From Prunus persica (Eukaryota > Streptophyta > Magnoliopsida > Rosales > Rosaceae): DNA of 64,000 bases. Both the position numbers and the translations under genes were made by a program. The stretch spans positions 490,232 through 554,231 of the forward strand of contig NC_034010.1 of NCBI RefSeq assembly GCF_000346465.2, written 5' to 3'. The notes under the pieces are model-generated. The model searched no databases. It was not told the origin of the DNA and worked only from the letters and a program-made list of their open reading frames with translations. This document shows positions 1 to 13,600 of this stretch, piece by piece; position 1 is the stretch's first letter, and each line of letters begins with the position of its first letter.

Positions 1-55
1 TTTAATTAATCTAGGAAGTAAATCTCCTTGATTAATTAGGAGACTCATGTCAACA
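1..55 (-). mobile_element. Tip of a copia-type LTR
   Basis: This stretch closely resembles the outer end of the LTR at 57552-57786: both share the run 'aaatctccttga' and the edge read on the minus strand as TGTTGACATGAG. Here the edge keeps the canonical TG that is changed to CG in the other copy. The rest of this element would lie left of the window. Family assignment rests on the primer-binding site and protease fragment attached to the 57.5 kb copy. Confidence 0.6.
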
Positions 56-203
56 AATATATGCAATTCAAACAATGCCAACGAAACGTTTTAAGGATCC
101 ATATCAATCACAAAGACGACTGATCATCCTCAGAATTTGCAAAACCCACTAATTCACAAGTCAATTGATTAGTAAACTCAGTTTAAACTGAGAAATTGCA
201 TAC

Positions 204-291
204 CAGGTTGATAAGCTGCGAGTCAAGCGCTTGAGAATTCCATCGCAGATTGGTCTCTTGATCTTGGATCGATGATCACAGATCATGGCAA
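204..291 (-). CDS. Candidate 5' coding exon of an unidentified gene (weak)
   Basis: Read on the minus strand, an ATG at about position 287 opens a frame beginning MICDHRSKIKRP and running to ...LTRSLSTW. It ends exactly at a good splice donor (CTG|GTATGC, boundary at 204). The frame is also open upstream of the ATG. The rest of the gene would lie at 1-200 or beyond the window. Position 1-55 is an LTR tip, so the gene may be broken. I do not recognise the product. This could be chance: the exon is only about 28 codons. Confidence 0.2.
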
Positions 292-314
292 TGCGGTCGT
301 CATTGCTGCAGGGG

Positions 315-345
315 GGAGAGAGAGAGAGAGATATATATATATATA
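315..345. repeat. (GA)n/(TA)n microsatellite
   Basis: A compound GA then TA dinucleotide run abuts the MITE at 346; a matching TA run follows its other end at about 740-752. TA-rich flanks on both sides agree with insertion into a TA-rich target. Confidence 0.85.
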
Positions 346-742
346 CAGTCCCGTTCTATTGAGGGATCCCTCAAATAATTTTATTTGAAGGACGCCCCTT
401 AGGGTACCCTACAATTTTTTTCAACGATCCAAACCATCTATTTTTTAGGTCTTTATTCATAGATCATCCTTACAAAAAATTAGAAAAATCGAAAACCGTT
501 TCGACATCCAATTGTGTTTTACAAAATCAATGAACACGGTGCTTCAAGAAAGTGCTAAAATTTCAATAGCTCAATTGAGTGGTCAAACGATATCGGATTC
601 AAGTGATTTTTTGTAGAGATGATATTTGAATGTGTATCTACAAAATATATGGTTTGAATTAATGGAATACAATCTGGAGTGGGCCCTACAAAAGGTGTCC
701 CTCAAATAAACTTATTTGAGGGATCCCTCAATGGAAGCTATA
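346..742. mobile_element. MITE with long imperfect terminal inverted repeats
   Basis: The left arm (about 356-412) and the reverse complement of the right arm (about 682-737) match over roughly 55 bp. Each arm contains the perfect 16-bp palindrome TTGAGGGATCCCTCAA (359-374 and 716-731), and next to it a second inverted motif, CCTCAAATAA with TTATTTGAGG. TA repeats flank both ends, so the target duplication cannot be defined. There is no coding capacity. It is a non-autonomous DNA transposon; the superfamily (Tc1/Mariner or PIF-like from the TA flanks) is not settled. Confidence 0.75.
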
Positions 743-1406
743 TATATATATATGATCAACAAAAAGAAACCAACGAATTTGGGTCAGGCTTTTAAAGAAA
801 AAGGGTATAATTGTCTTTTTAGTGATTAATGTAAGGTGGGCCAATGAATGTGGGCCTTCTCTTTGGCCAAATCCAAAACAAAATTCAATTCCTAGGTATT
901 AAAACCAAAACAGAAATACTGTTTATCTCAAATACTAATTAATAAGGACATTTATGTCTAATACCTAATTGTTTTTATAAAAGTAATGTTGAGAATAATA
1001 TTGATGTGTGTAGTAAGGGTACGAGGATGATATTGATCAAGTTTAGAAGATATGGACCTATTGATCAAGTTTAGAAAATATTGGACCAAGTCAACATGAT
1101 TTAGCGTAGTGAAAAAAGACCTTAATTTACAGACCGAAGGTCTTAGGTTCAAACTACCATGACATGGTCTAACCAGTGGAAGTAGACCAAAATCAAGTTT
1201 AATAATACAAAAATCGTTCTTCATTTTTTGGTTCAAAATACAAAGACCATTTATGAGATAAAAAACCAAAATTGAGTTACTCCTGAGTCCTGATAAAACA
1301 AAGTATTTATTGAGCAATTATCATTCAAAACGACGCCGTAGCTCTCTTCGTCATAAACCCTAGTGTCCCTCCCCATACCTCTGCATCAGCGAGTGAGGGA
1401 CTGAAT
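743..1406 (+). promoter_or_regulatory. Upstream region of BCD1 with two TGGGCC (site II) motifs
   Basis: Two TGGGCC motifs lie at 837-842 and 851-856, about 550 bp before the ATG at 1407. Site II elements (TGGGCY) are known in plants to mark promoters of ribosome-biogenesis and cell-proliferation genes, which fits the snoRNP role of the downstream gene. No convincing TATA box is seen close to the ATG. ORFs in this stretch look like chance reading frames. Confidence 0.4.
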
Positions 1407-2698
1407 ATGGAGGAAGGAGGAGAAGCAGGTTCTGCAAAACCAAACCCAACAGTCGCCCAAATATGCGAAGAGTGCAAAGCGAACCCATCCAAGTACAAAT
1501 GTCCAGGTTGCTCCATACGTTCCTGTAGCCTACCCTGCGTAAAAGCTCACAAGCTTCGCACTGGTTGTACGGGCAAGAGGAACCAAACCAACTTCGTCCC
1601 GCTCTCTCAGATTGACAATAATCAACTCCTTTCTGGTACCTTTCCTCTTTTCAAATTTATCCTATGTTAGAGAAGTAATTATCTCTGCGAGTCGTTTTTT
1701 CCCACACGAAAATTGAAATTTGGATTTTAAACTCAGTTCCCTTTTTAATTTCGTTGAAATTTTTAATGGTAGATCATAGTCTGCTTGAGAATGTCTCACC
1801 GAGAAGTGAATACTTATTGTATGGTTCACAATTGTTTCTAGCTGTGGTAGTTCATTTGGTTAAGAAAATTTTACTTCTTTTCGTTAACTTTAGTGCTTGT
1901 TCTTTCACTTGTAATTTTTCATGGTAAAGTACAAGTTTTCTTGGTAATTTTGCCATGTTGGTTGCATAAACTTTGAGTACCTTGTTAGGAGGTTTGAAGA
2001 TAAATAACGTATGGGATGTTAAACGATCGAATTCATTCTTTTGTTGTCTTTTATTCTTTCCTGGGATTGATTTAAATACCCTTTTGCATGTTTAACATAC
2101 TGTATTGTTTTCTTTAAATCTCAACAACTGTCTTTAGTTTGCTCCTTCGTTCTTGCATATTTTAACCATTGCATTTGTATTGAAAATTCTGTGTCTAGAC
2201 TATAATTTACTTGAGGAAGTGAAGAGGGTTTCTGAATCTGCTCAGAGATTGAGAAATAAGTTATGCAGATATAATTATTATAGGCTACCCGATCACCTTA
2301 AAAGCCTCCGGGGTGCTGCATCCAGTCGCAGAACGAAACTCTTGTTTCTACCAAGTGGAATGTCAAAAAGGGAGAAAAATCAAACTCGATATGACCGAAG
2401 GTAAAATTTCTCAAAGCTCTCCACTTTAGATTGATAGGGGGATGGATTATTGAGTGGTCCTACATATGCTTTGAGATACTTCCTTTTAGTTAGATTAGAG
2501 TCAAGTGCTTTGACATGTTTGCGTAATTTCATTGTGATATGATGCAATAAGCAGTCAAGTTGCAAACTCTCGTCTATATTTGAAGTATGATATCTAATGA
2601 GTTTGTTCTCTCTCTCTCTCTCTCTCTGTGATATGATGCAATAAGCAGTCAAGTTGCAAACTCTCGTCTATATTTGAAGTATGATATCTAATGAGTTT

Positions 2699-2758
<60 letters not shown>

Positions 2759-4578
2759 TTCTTTAAAAAACCAATTTTTCAGATCTGTTAATTTTTTTTT
2801 AAATGACAAGGATTACAAAAATAGAAAGGAGATGATGCATGCCTTAACCATACATGTTGACTGACTTTTCTTATGATTCTTCATTAGTAGTACAGGAAAC
2901 TTGAATTCTAAGAGGTTTTGATTTGAAGATTTTAAAAGGAGGATTTAATCAGCCATTAGGTTGTGTTTGAAAAAAATATATTTATTTCTGATTGTCTGAT
3001 CTGTTTCAGGAAGAAATGCATCTCCTGGACGATTGAATGGCGATTTCATTCAACGGATGTTGTTTTAACTGACCATGAGTGAGCTACTTCCCTCTTTGAG
3101 CAGTCTAGTGTTTTTTTAATTTCTTAGTCCAGGCTTGGGTAATGTATTTTGACCACTGGCGCATTTTGATGTTCATGCAGAGTAAATGAAAACACGAAGT
3201 TCTGCTCTATTATTGAGAACCATCTAAAACCTGGTCCATGGAATCATCAGCTAAGACTATTCTGTGAAGAGCAGCTGGATTGTCTCAGGCTTTTTATTCG
3301 TAAATATCCAAAGGTTTGTAATTTGTCTTGTAGTTGATTTTGACTAATTTACTGTGAACATCTAGAATATCAGGTCCAAACCCGAATAATTTTCCAGCTG
3401 GGTACCCTTTGGTCCCAGTTAACGATAACCAGTCACTGTTTATTCTGGCCCTAACGCAAAAACTGCAGTCTTGGGTTGTGTTTTAGTTGAATGTAAGTGA
3501 CGTGACTGCTTTTATAAACTGGCCTATTTATAATTTAGATTCGGCTTGTTAATGTTACTGCATGATATCATGCATAATTATGTCCGGTTATACCTTGCAT
3601 TGTGTGTCTATGATGGATTGGGTACCGTTTTTGCTGATGTCCCTTCAATTTCCTACCACTTTTGAATCTTCTGGGGTGACATATCCTTTGTCCACTTGCT
3701 ATGGGTGCTGAAGTTGCAACGAGCTCGGCTTTTCTGGACACGTTTCTCTTGCAGGAAATGTAAATAGACACAGATACCCGTGCACTTGCATAATTTGTAT
3801 ATGGTAGATGGCTGTACTTGTAGATTTGATGGCTAAATATTGTGTCTCCGTCAAATTAGAGTTGGCTTTTAATCCTAATCGACCTGCTTTGATAATACTT
3901 TGGACTATTTGTGTCAGAAATATAATAGAATACTGGCTTATAATCTTTTGTCTGTCATTACAGGGCGCCAGGTCACCTTTATGTGAGTTGGACATAAGAG
4001 TTCCAATAAGGCAGCAGTTAACCAACTTGGTTATTTTGGAATATCCTGTAATCTATGTTTTTCTCCCTTCACAGAGTCTTGATTTTGGAGTAGTTAAAAA
4101 TGCCACTCCCTCTTTTTGCAAACCAGAGCTTAAAACTTATGGAAGAAATGATCCAAGCGCAGGAGGTGTTCCCTTTAAGGAGGAGGAAATAGAAGAAGAC
4201 AACAGCTATCCTAAGGTGTTTGATCTCATGAAACGTGAGACTTCAAGTTCCCTGCCTCTTATCTCCAGTCGAAGCAGGTGTGAGAAAGCACCAGATGATT
4301 CATTAACTAAGACTTTGCCAGCAACAGTGGCAACTGACAATGATTCGCATTCCGACTCCAATGCTAAGGAACAAGGGCTTTTTGAAGACATGGACTTTGA
4401 TTTTGATCAAGGCTTAATAGACACGTACTCAAATCTAATTGCAGAAATTAATCCTGATGATTTTCTTGATTTGGAAGGTGAATTAACCAAGGAAGAATTA
4501 GAAGAAAGAAATCTTTCTAGTGTCAGGAAATTCTTATTAGCAGATGACGACATAGAGGAGGGGGAAATTTTAGAATAA
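1407..4578 (+). CDS. BCD1: Box C/D snoRNA protein 1 (BCD1/ZNHIT6-like), HIT-type zinc finger
   Basis: Predicted assembly factor for box C/D snoRNPs, needed in nuclei for snoRNA stability and hence rRNA 2'-O-methylation. Exons: 1407-1635, 2199-2400, 3010-3078, 3181-3313 and 3964-4578; phases join cleanly into 415 aa. The N-terminus carries a zf-HIT finger with C20, C23, C32, C35, C40, C44, H48 and C54. The middle has the BCD1 signature: a W-R-F...TDVVLTDHE block, then PGPWNHQLRLFCEEQLD, then RKYPKGARSPLCELDIRVPIRQQL and a LVILEYPVIYVFLPS segment. The C-terminal 150 residues are acidic and low in complexity, ending DDDIEEGEILE. The first ATG of the open frame just before the finger was used as start. 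Intron 2 holds a 94-bp perfect tandem duplication and CT microsatellites. Function is inferred from family membership. Confidence 0.92.
2533..2753. repeat. 94-bp perfect tandem duplication plus (CT)n in BCD1 intron 2
   Basis: A unit starting TGTGATATGATGCAATAAGC occurs at 2533 and again at 2627. The 94-bp unit includes its own (CT)n tail; the second tail (about 2701-2753) is longer. The non-microsatellite part looks identical in both copies, which implies a recent event. Confidence 0.9.
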
Positions 4579-6397
4579 TTGGGCTTGTAGCATTCCCCAA
4601 AAAGAATTAGAAGAGGGAACTTCCAGAGGAGCATCAACTAAGGATTTTGCTACCAATTGCAATTTTGGGCGGGTATTCCACTCTGCTGTTATAAGATATT
4701 CTTTGGAGCAAAGTCTTAAATTAGCTGGTAATAACTTGCTAAAACTATTTGTTTTCTTGCTTACCCTTTTCCATCTCCTGTCGTGTGACAAGCTAATACT
4801 GGTGATGCTTACTGGGTTCTACAATTTCAAGTTTGTACATTCCTGAAGTTCTGAAACATGGTACTATCTGGATTGGAGTCTAGTTCCTTGAGCTTGGCGC
4901 AATTAAGAAGTTTGGATATCCTTGCAACTTTACCTATTCGGATGATCGAAGGTGGTCAGGTTTTATCATTTGATTCTTTGAAATGGTTCAGAGAGATGAA
5001 TTCTGTGATCCTGGCAATTTGCCCCTACTAAATATAGCTCCGATATTTACTGCTTTGAAGTTGATGCATATGCAACATTGGTTGCAAGATATACAGCTTT
5101 ACTGTAAATTGAATACTGAAGTTTCATACTTTGATTGCAGCATCAGTTCTTTGTCCAATGTCTGTTGTGACCGAGAAGAAAGAAATTCTCAAATTTTAAA
5201 TAGGCTTTGGTTGGAGGATGTGCAATTTGTAAAGCATGAGGGCCTATCAGGACCTTGGAAGAAGTAAAACTACTACAAGTGTTTATTTATATTACTTCGG
5301 GTTTCTTACTTGCTAACTTTTTTTTATTTTTGGCAAGATCGTACTTGCCAACTTAACGTACCATGCAAAATAACTATCAGATAGTTTTTGTAAGTTGGAA
5401 AAAGTTTTTTATTTTACTCCTGAATTCTTCTCATTAGGAAGTTAGTCTAAATCTAAATAGAGGCTTCGAATATCATGGTCATCATCATTGAAATTTTTTG
5501 ACTTCTCGCAATACTGTTTATCATTTTTTCAGGTATATCAAAAAATTATGCCTTTTTGCTCTTCAATCTACTAACCCGGAGTCTCGAAGTCAAATTTACT
5601 AATAAAGGAAACTTGAAGTAATCAGTCTCATGTTTGAATTCCCATGAGATTTTGGTAGTGTGAGAAAACAACCTCCCCTACTTTGACAGAGTCTCAAATT
5701 CCATTCAAATCATGTCATTGTCATACCCAATTCTGCAAAAAATCTCAAATTCCATTTAAATCATGTCATTGTCATACCCAATTATGTGAAAAGGGTTTCC
5801 CCTAAACATCAATCCTTCTTTCTTTCCCTTAGAGCATTCACAATGAACTTTCTAAACCACCTTTTTAAATAAAATTTAGGGAGGAAGTAAGAAAACTCAC
5901 ATCCAACCATGTTCCCTATCCAACTCCTAAAATAGAGAGACCTCTAGGAGCTCCTAAATATGAGGAGAGAGAATGAACTCTTAGTGGCTTCCTATAATTT
6001 AGTGCTACCCTATTTAATGAATATTTTTAAACCTTTAATCAATATTGTCAATTTTTATTTTATTTTTTCTTATAGATGGACCTTTTATGTTGAATTAAAA
6101 TATAATTCTAGCATTTATGACTTCATAAACTAGAGAGTATGATTGAAGTTGAAATTTTATAGAGAGCTCTTAAAATAATTTTAGTGTGTTTTTATCGATA
6201 AGATTTAAATTGAATGGTAATTAAATAATATATAACAGGTCCATGAGAGAAACATGAGGCTTTTTATATGGTAGGTACTAGGTAGGGCCTGTGAATTATT
6301 GAGGTTGTCAAATTTTGAGCTCCATCTATATTTAATATAATATATGAGAGCTTGAATTGAAGGTTCGTAGAGGGGAGGGGCTAATAAGAATAGAATA
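4579..6397. other. 3' flank of BCD1 and intergenic DNA
   Basis: The 3' UTR of the BCD1 gene probably occupies the first few hundred bases. An open frame at 4983-5267 has no family resemblance that I recognise. Around 5700-5790 a short block ('tcaaattccatt-aaatcatgtcattg') is repeated directly. AT-rich DNA follows, up to a possible TATA-like stretch (tctatattta, about 6326) some 70 bp before the next start codon. A MITE-like end (agagcattcacaatg) begins near 5832, but no partner end was found. Confidence 0.5.
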
Positions 6398-9537
<3,140 letters not shown>

Positions 9538-10089
9538 TTGATGGATATATGCATGACTTGTAAGCTTCTAGCTTGAATTAATCCACCGTCGGACCATGGA
9601 CTTTTTTGTTGTATTAATTAAATAATCGGACCATGGACTTCCTTGTTGATTTAAATAAATTTTGTTTAATCAAGCAACTCTGTTCGATTCAATATTAATT
9701 CCCACTGCCAAAAAAATTTTCAATTTCCACATGTAGATACATACATATGCGTGATCCTTGTTATGAATATATATTGCATTAAACGCGATCTGAAAAGATA
9801 AGGTAGGGTTTCAATGACAAAGATTATGCCGTTTACGTAGACAACAATAATGCTTATCACTAGAGTTGACAATGGATTCATGTTGTGTCGGGCAACAATA
9901 ATGTTTATGAGTCATAAGTTACGACTGCTAGGCTAGGCCTCTGTTTTTGTAGTTTTCGTTTTTTTTTTCCTTACCATGTGATTTTATTCAGACCACAAAT
10001 TTCTTAATTAAGATTTTGCTCTTCATATCTTGGTCTTGATTGACACGTTCGAGTTGTAGATTGACTATTCTAATTGTCCATTGTACACA
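9538..10089. other. 3' flank of the beta-glucosidase gene
   Basis: The segment 'tcggaccatggactt-cttgttg' occurs twice (about 9590-9650) as a short direct repeat in the probable 3' UTR. Nothing coding is seen. The stretch runs into the LINE remnant. Confidence 0.5.
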
Positions 10090-10091
10090 TT

Positions 10092-10690
10092 TTATGATAT
10101 TTTGGCTATTTTTTGGTAACTAAAGGTACCAGATAAGCATCCAACGCAAAGGAAATCCCCATTTTGATTGCATATAACTCTGTAGCGAGGACGTAAACTA
10201 TACCAGGAGCCTTCATAGCCACGGCACCAACCAAAGCTGCCGACGAATCGCGAACAATAAACCCAACTCCTATGTGACCATAATTTCAAATCTATTGCAC
10301 CATCCACGTTTAACTTAAAGGAACCCCCCTGCGGAGGTAGCCACCGAACACAAGGACCTGGCAAAGAAGGCCTGCTATGACGTAATGCTAACTCTGCTTT
10401 AAGTTCCTCATCGTAGTTCTTTGCACAGGCACCCAGCCGTAATAGCAAAAAGGGATAACTGTTCCACAGAAAGAATATCCCACGCCGCAGACACCCAACT
10501 CAAATGTATCTGGAAGTCTGAGGTGAAGGAATTGCGTAGGAAAACCTAATCCCTCCCAGACTTTTCGACAGATGCCACACTCAAAAAACTCGTCGACAGA
10601 AGTTTCCGGTATTGATCTGCAACGAAAACAAACTTCCTCAGCAATAATATGACGATAAATCATATAATTACTAGTGTACAAGGTGCTAAT
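10092..10690 (-). pseudogene. Degenerate LINE: reverse-transcriptase zinc-binding and RNase H remnant
   Basis: On the minus strand the right part (10690 downward) reads YMIYRHIIAEEVCFRCRSIPETSVDEFFECGICRKVW, the Cys/His zinc-binding region that follows plant LINE reverse transcriptases. Further down comes RWLPPQGGSFKLNVDGAID, the start of an RVT_3 RNase H domain. After a frameshift this continues as GVGFIVRDSSAALVGAVAMK and ATELYAIKMGISFALDAYL. At least one frameshift and truncation at both ends make it a dead remnant. No reverse transcriptase core or endonuclease is seen nearby. Confidence 0.75.
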
Positions 10691-13600
10691 CCATGATGAC
10701 TAGGCCTCATAATTTCATGACAACAACAGAAGGACTGGAGTTCATTAGTCAAACTGTAATTGACTTTACGCAACACTTAAAAAAACTTAATGACTTTCTC
10801 ATTCTCCTCTCTCCTTATTGGAACAGGAAACCAGTTGGGCCTATACCTATTTAAAACCATACTCATGTGATATGAGGCCCATTACTAATATCAAACTCGA
10901 TACTGGGCCACTGTAAATTATTACACAAAGAGAGGAAGTTATGTTTTCTTTGAAATCTTCAACTGCGAATGGCATGGTAGCTGTCCTGCGTTCTTTTTAT
11001 GAGCATCTTCACAAAACTTCAAAATTATGATGCAGCAAAGCAAGAAGAATAGGGCCTTACCCATCCCCTATACTTTTATGTGCTACTTTACTTAACCAAC
11101 TTAAACTGTAACCTTAATGCCGGTATGGATATATACATGTATATATTGTGAGTAATTGGGTGCCCTTGCGTGATAAAGAATTATCCTTTCGCTAAGGTAA
11201 TAAAGGCATGATAATCTACCTAGCTAGAACCCTGAACCCTAACACAACACTATTCCCCAACTCTGGCCTCGACCGCCATTGGGGCCAAGTTGCTAAGGAT
11301 GGATTGCATATTTATTTGGGATGGCACGCGAATCGTGGCTCTTGCAAGTGTGCATGACAATTTTGCGTGCTCCGAACCGAGTCTCTTCGTAATAAAAAGT
11401 CGCACTGGATCGAGAATTTATTTGGACCCAACCCTGAATTTTTTGAGTCTCAACACTTATTTCTTTTTAAATTACGTTTTAAGAGATAAATGCCACCCGC
11501 TACCTTTGTGCGTGGTGGTATGGGTTAAGAAGTCAGAACCACAAGTAGTACACGAAATAATTGAAAGTAGCTACAACATTGAGGGACAGATTTATGGTGT
11601 AAAGGAGAAAGTGTCCAAGAGGCAAACAAAATGGGTTGAGAAATTATAGGCACTACAAGAGGACATGAAATAAATACACATGGAGAGGGGACAACGCCCA
11701 CATGTAAGAAACATGGGTAGATTATCCTTTGTATTGCTTCCCCTTCTCAATTCAAAGAAATCTCTGTTAGCACTCTCTATCTTATCCTCATCCTTAAATC
11801 ATTCTTCATACACTTCCAATCAATTATTATTTTCATATGGCCCATTTAATTCTCTGGCACTGGCACCCCTTTGCTTTTGCCAAATGTACCCTTCAAAAAA
11901 AATGTAATATTGGATAAATTGCTAAACATTGGGTTGGATAACATGGTCAGTTCACAAGCTGTGTTATTTGTATGGAAAAAGTGCCAAACAATTGACCCAC
12001 TGCATGTTTTTTTGCCTTATCCTACACGAGCCATGTCTCTACTCTATTTTCTTTTTTAACTTTAAAAAAAATTACCGAAAAGAGGGAAACATAATATTTT
12101 AAAATGAAGTCGAAATTATCTTAAAAATTAAAATAAACAGGTTATGATTTTATTTTATTTTTGGGAAAAGGAATTCAAACTTAGGAGGACTCTTTCAATA
12201 TTGGAACAAAAAATACTACTATAACGCTAGTATTCGAAAATATATATATTTTGATGGGGTGGAGTTCGTTCTACATTTGAGTGCTAGAAAATGTAGATCA
12301 AATACAATTTACTGGTACGATGAGCTTGGCCTCATCACCTGTCAAGTTCTTCAAATGGTTTAAGTTTGGACAGTATATATGTGGCTGAAAGACATGGTCC
12401 CCAATAGCCCTGGTGGGGGAAGGGGGTACCCTAGGAATCTAGGATGCTCAAACTGCAACTGCCATTCAAAGTCAATATTCATGTGATACTTCATTTCCAA
12501 CTTCCAAGAAAGGAACTATCGTATATCTCTCAAGAGGAAAACATATGAGAAGTTGAAGTCATGGGCATAATGGACATGTATGGGTTTTTTGCTTTTTGTC
12601 AATGGCATGGTACGTCAGGTGGAGCAGCTCCACGATCCAACCTGACCTCCTTAACTACTCTAAGAAATGGAATTGTGAAGAGCTCCAAATAAAAATCATG
12701 CATCTTCTCCACTGTTACTTTCCTTTGATTTAAAACCCTGGTTGTTGAACTTCTTATCCATATGATCTTAACCACTCAACAACCCCATTGGATTAACATA
12801 ATCTCTATATTCGTTTGTTATATTCTTATGTGAATAATTAGTTTGGCGACTCCTAACAATAATGATGATTTAGCTTGGGTGATTGTTGTTGAATGAGACA
12901 AAAAGTACGCATTTTATCAATATCAAATTCATAAAAAGGAAAAATTATTAGAATGTGAGTATTCAATCCATTGACATATATTTACTGCTATGTGTATGGT
13001 ATTCCAAATTGAAGCAGATAATTAATTAGTAGCTTATACTATTGTTGAACAAATCAGTATATCACTCTTGCGTCTGTAAATTTTCTGATGTAGAACATAT
13101 ACATATAGTCGAGATGATCGAGGAGCAGTTTGATTAGCGTAACATCAAAATTTAACTGTTGCCGGCCGAATAATGTTGTTTGGTAGGTTAAATCAGCATT
13201 TTTAGTATTAAGAATAATTTTGGAATTTTGATTCCAATTAGTATTCTTGGTAGTACTAGGTTGAGGTAGTATTTAAACGAACTTTAACTAAGAGATTAGG
13301 ATTGTTATTCCGAGTATAATTATCAATAAATCATGAGATTTCTCTCAAATTTTTGGTGAATTCCAGATTTTCTGGTTCTAAAGCTATCGTTAGCTCACCA
13401 ACCCATTATTACGTGCCTCATTTCTTTTTGGCAAAGAAGCAGGAAATAACAAAATTGGCAGAGACAGCGAGCTAGCACCTACTCTCCCACTTTAGAAATG
13501 ACATAATTTAGGTAAACTTCTGTTGGTAGTGCAGATTTATTGGTTATAACCACCCAATAATTGTTTATGAAAATATAATTAGAGTAGTTAAGCAATGACA

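Noticed and set aside
958..1317. 119-codon minus-strand frame upstream of BCD1
   Set aside because: No recognisable motif, AT-rich composition and overlap with the promoter region; treated as chance.
2594..2809. Arg-Glu repeat protein frames over CT/GA tracts
   Set aside because: These frames (also at 25425-25613, 34825-35031 and 35145-35489) are translations of microsatellites.
4983..5267. 94-codon frame after BCD1
   Set aside because: No homology recognised; it starts inside probable 3' untranslated or intergenic sequence and has no splice link to the BCD1 frame.
11290..12059. Three consecutive plus-strand frames
   Set aside because: No conserved motif, no consistent splice connections and low-complexity AT-rich context.
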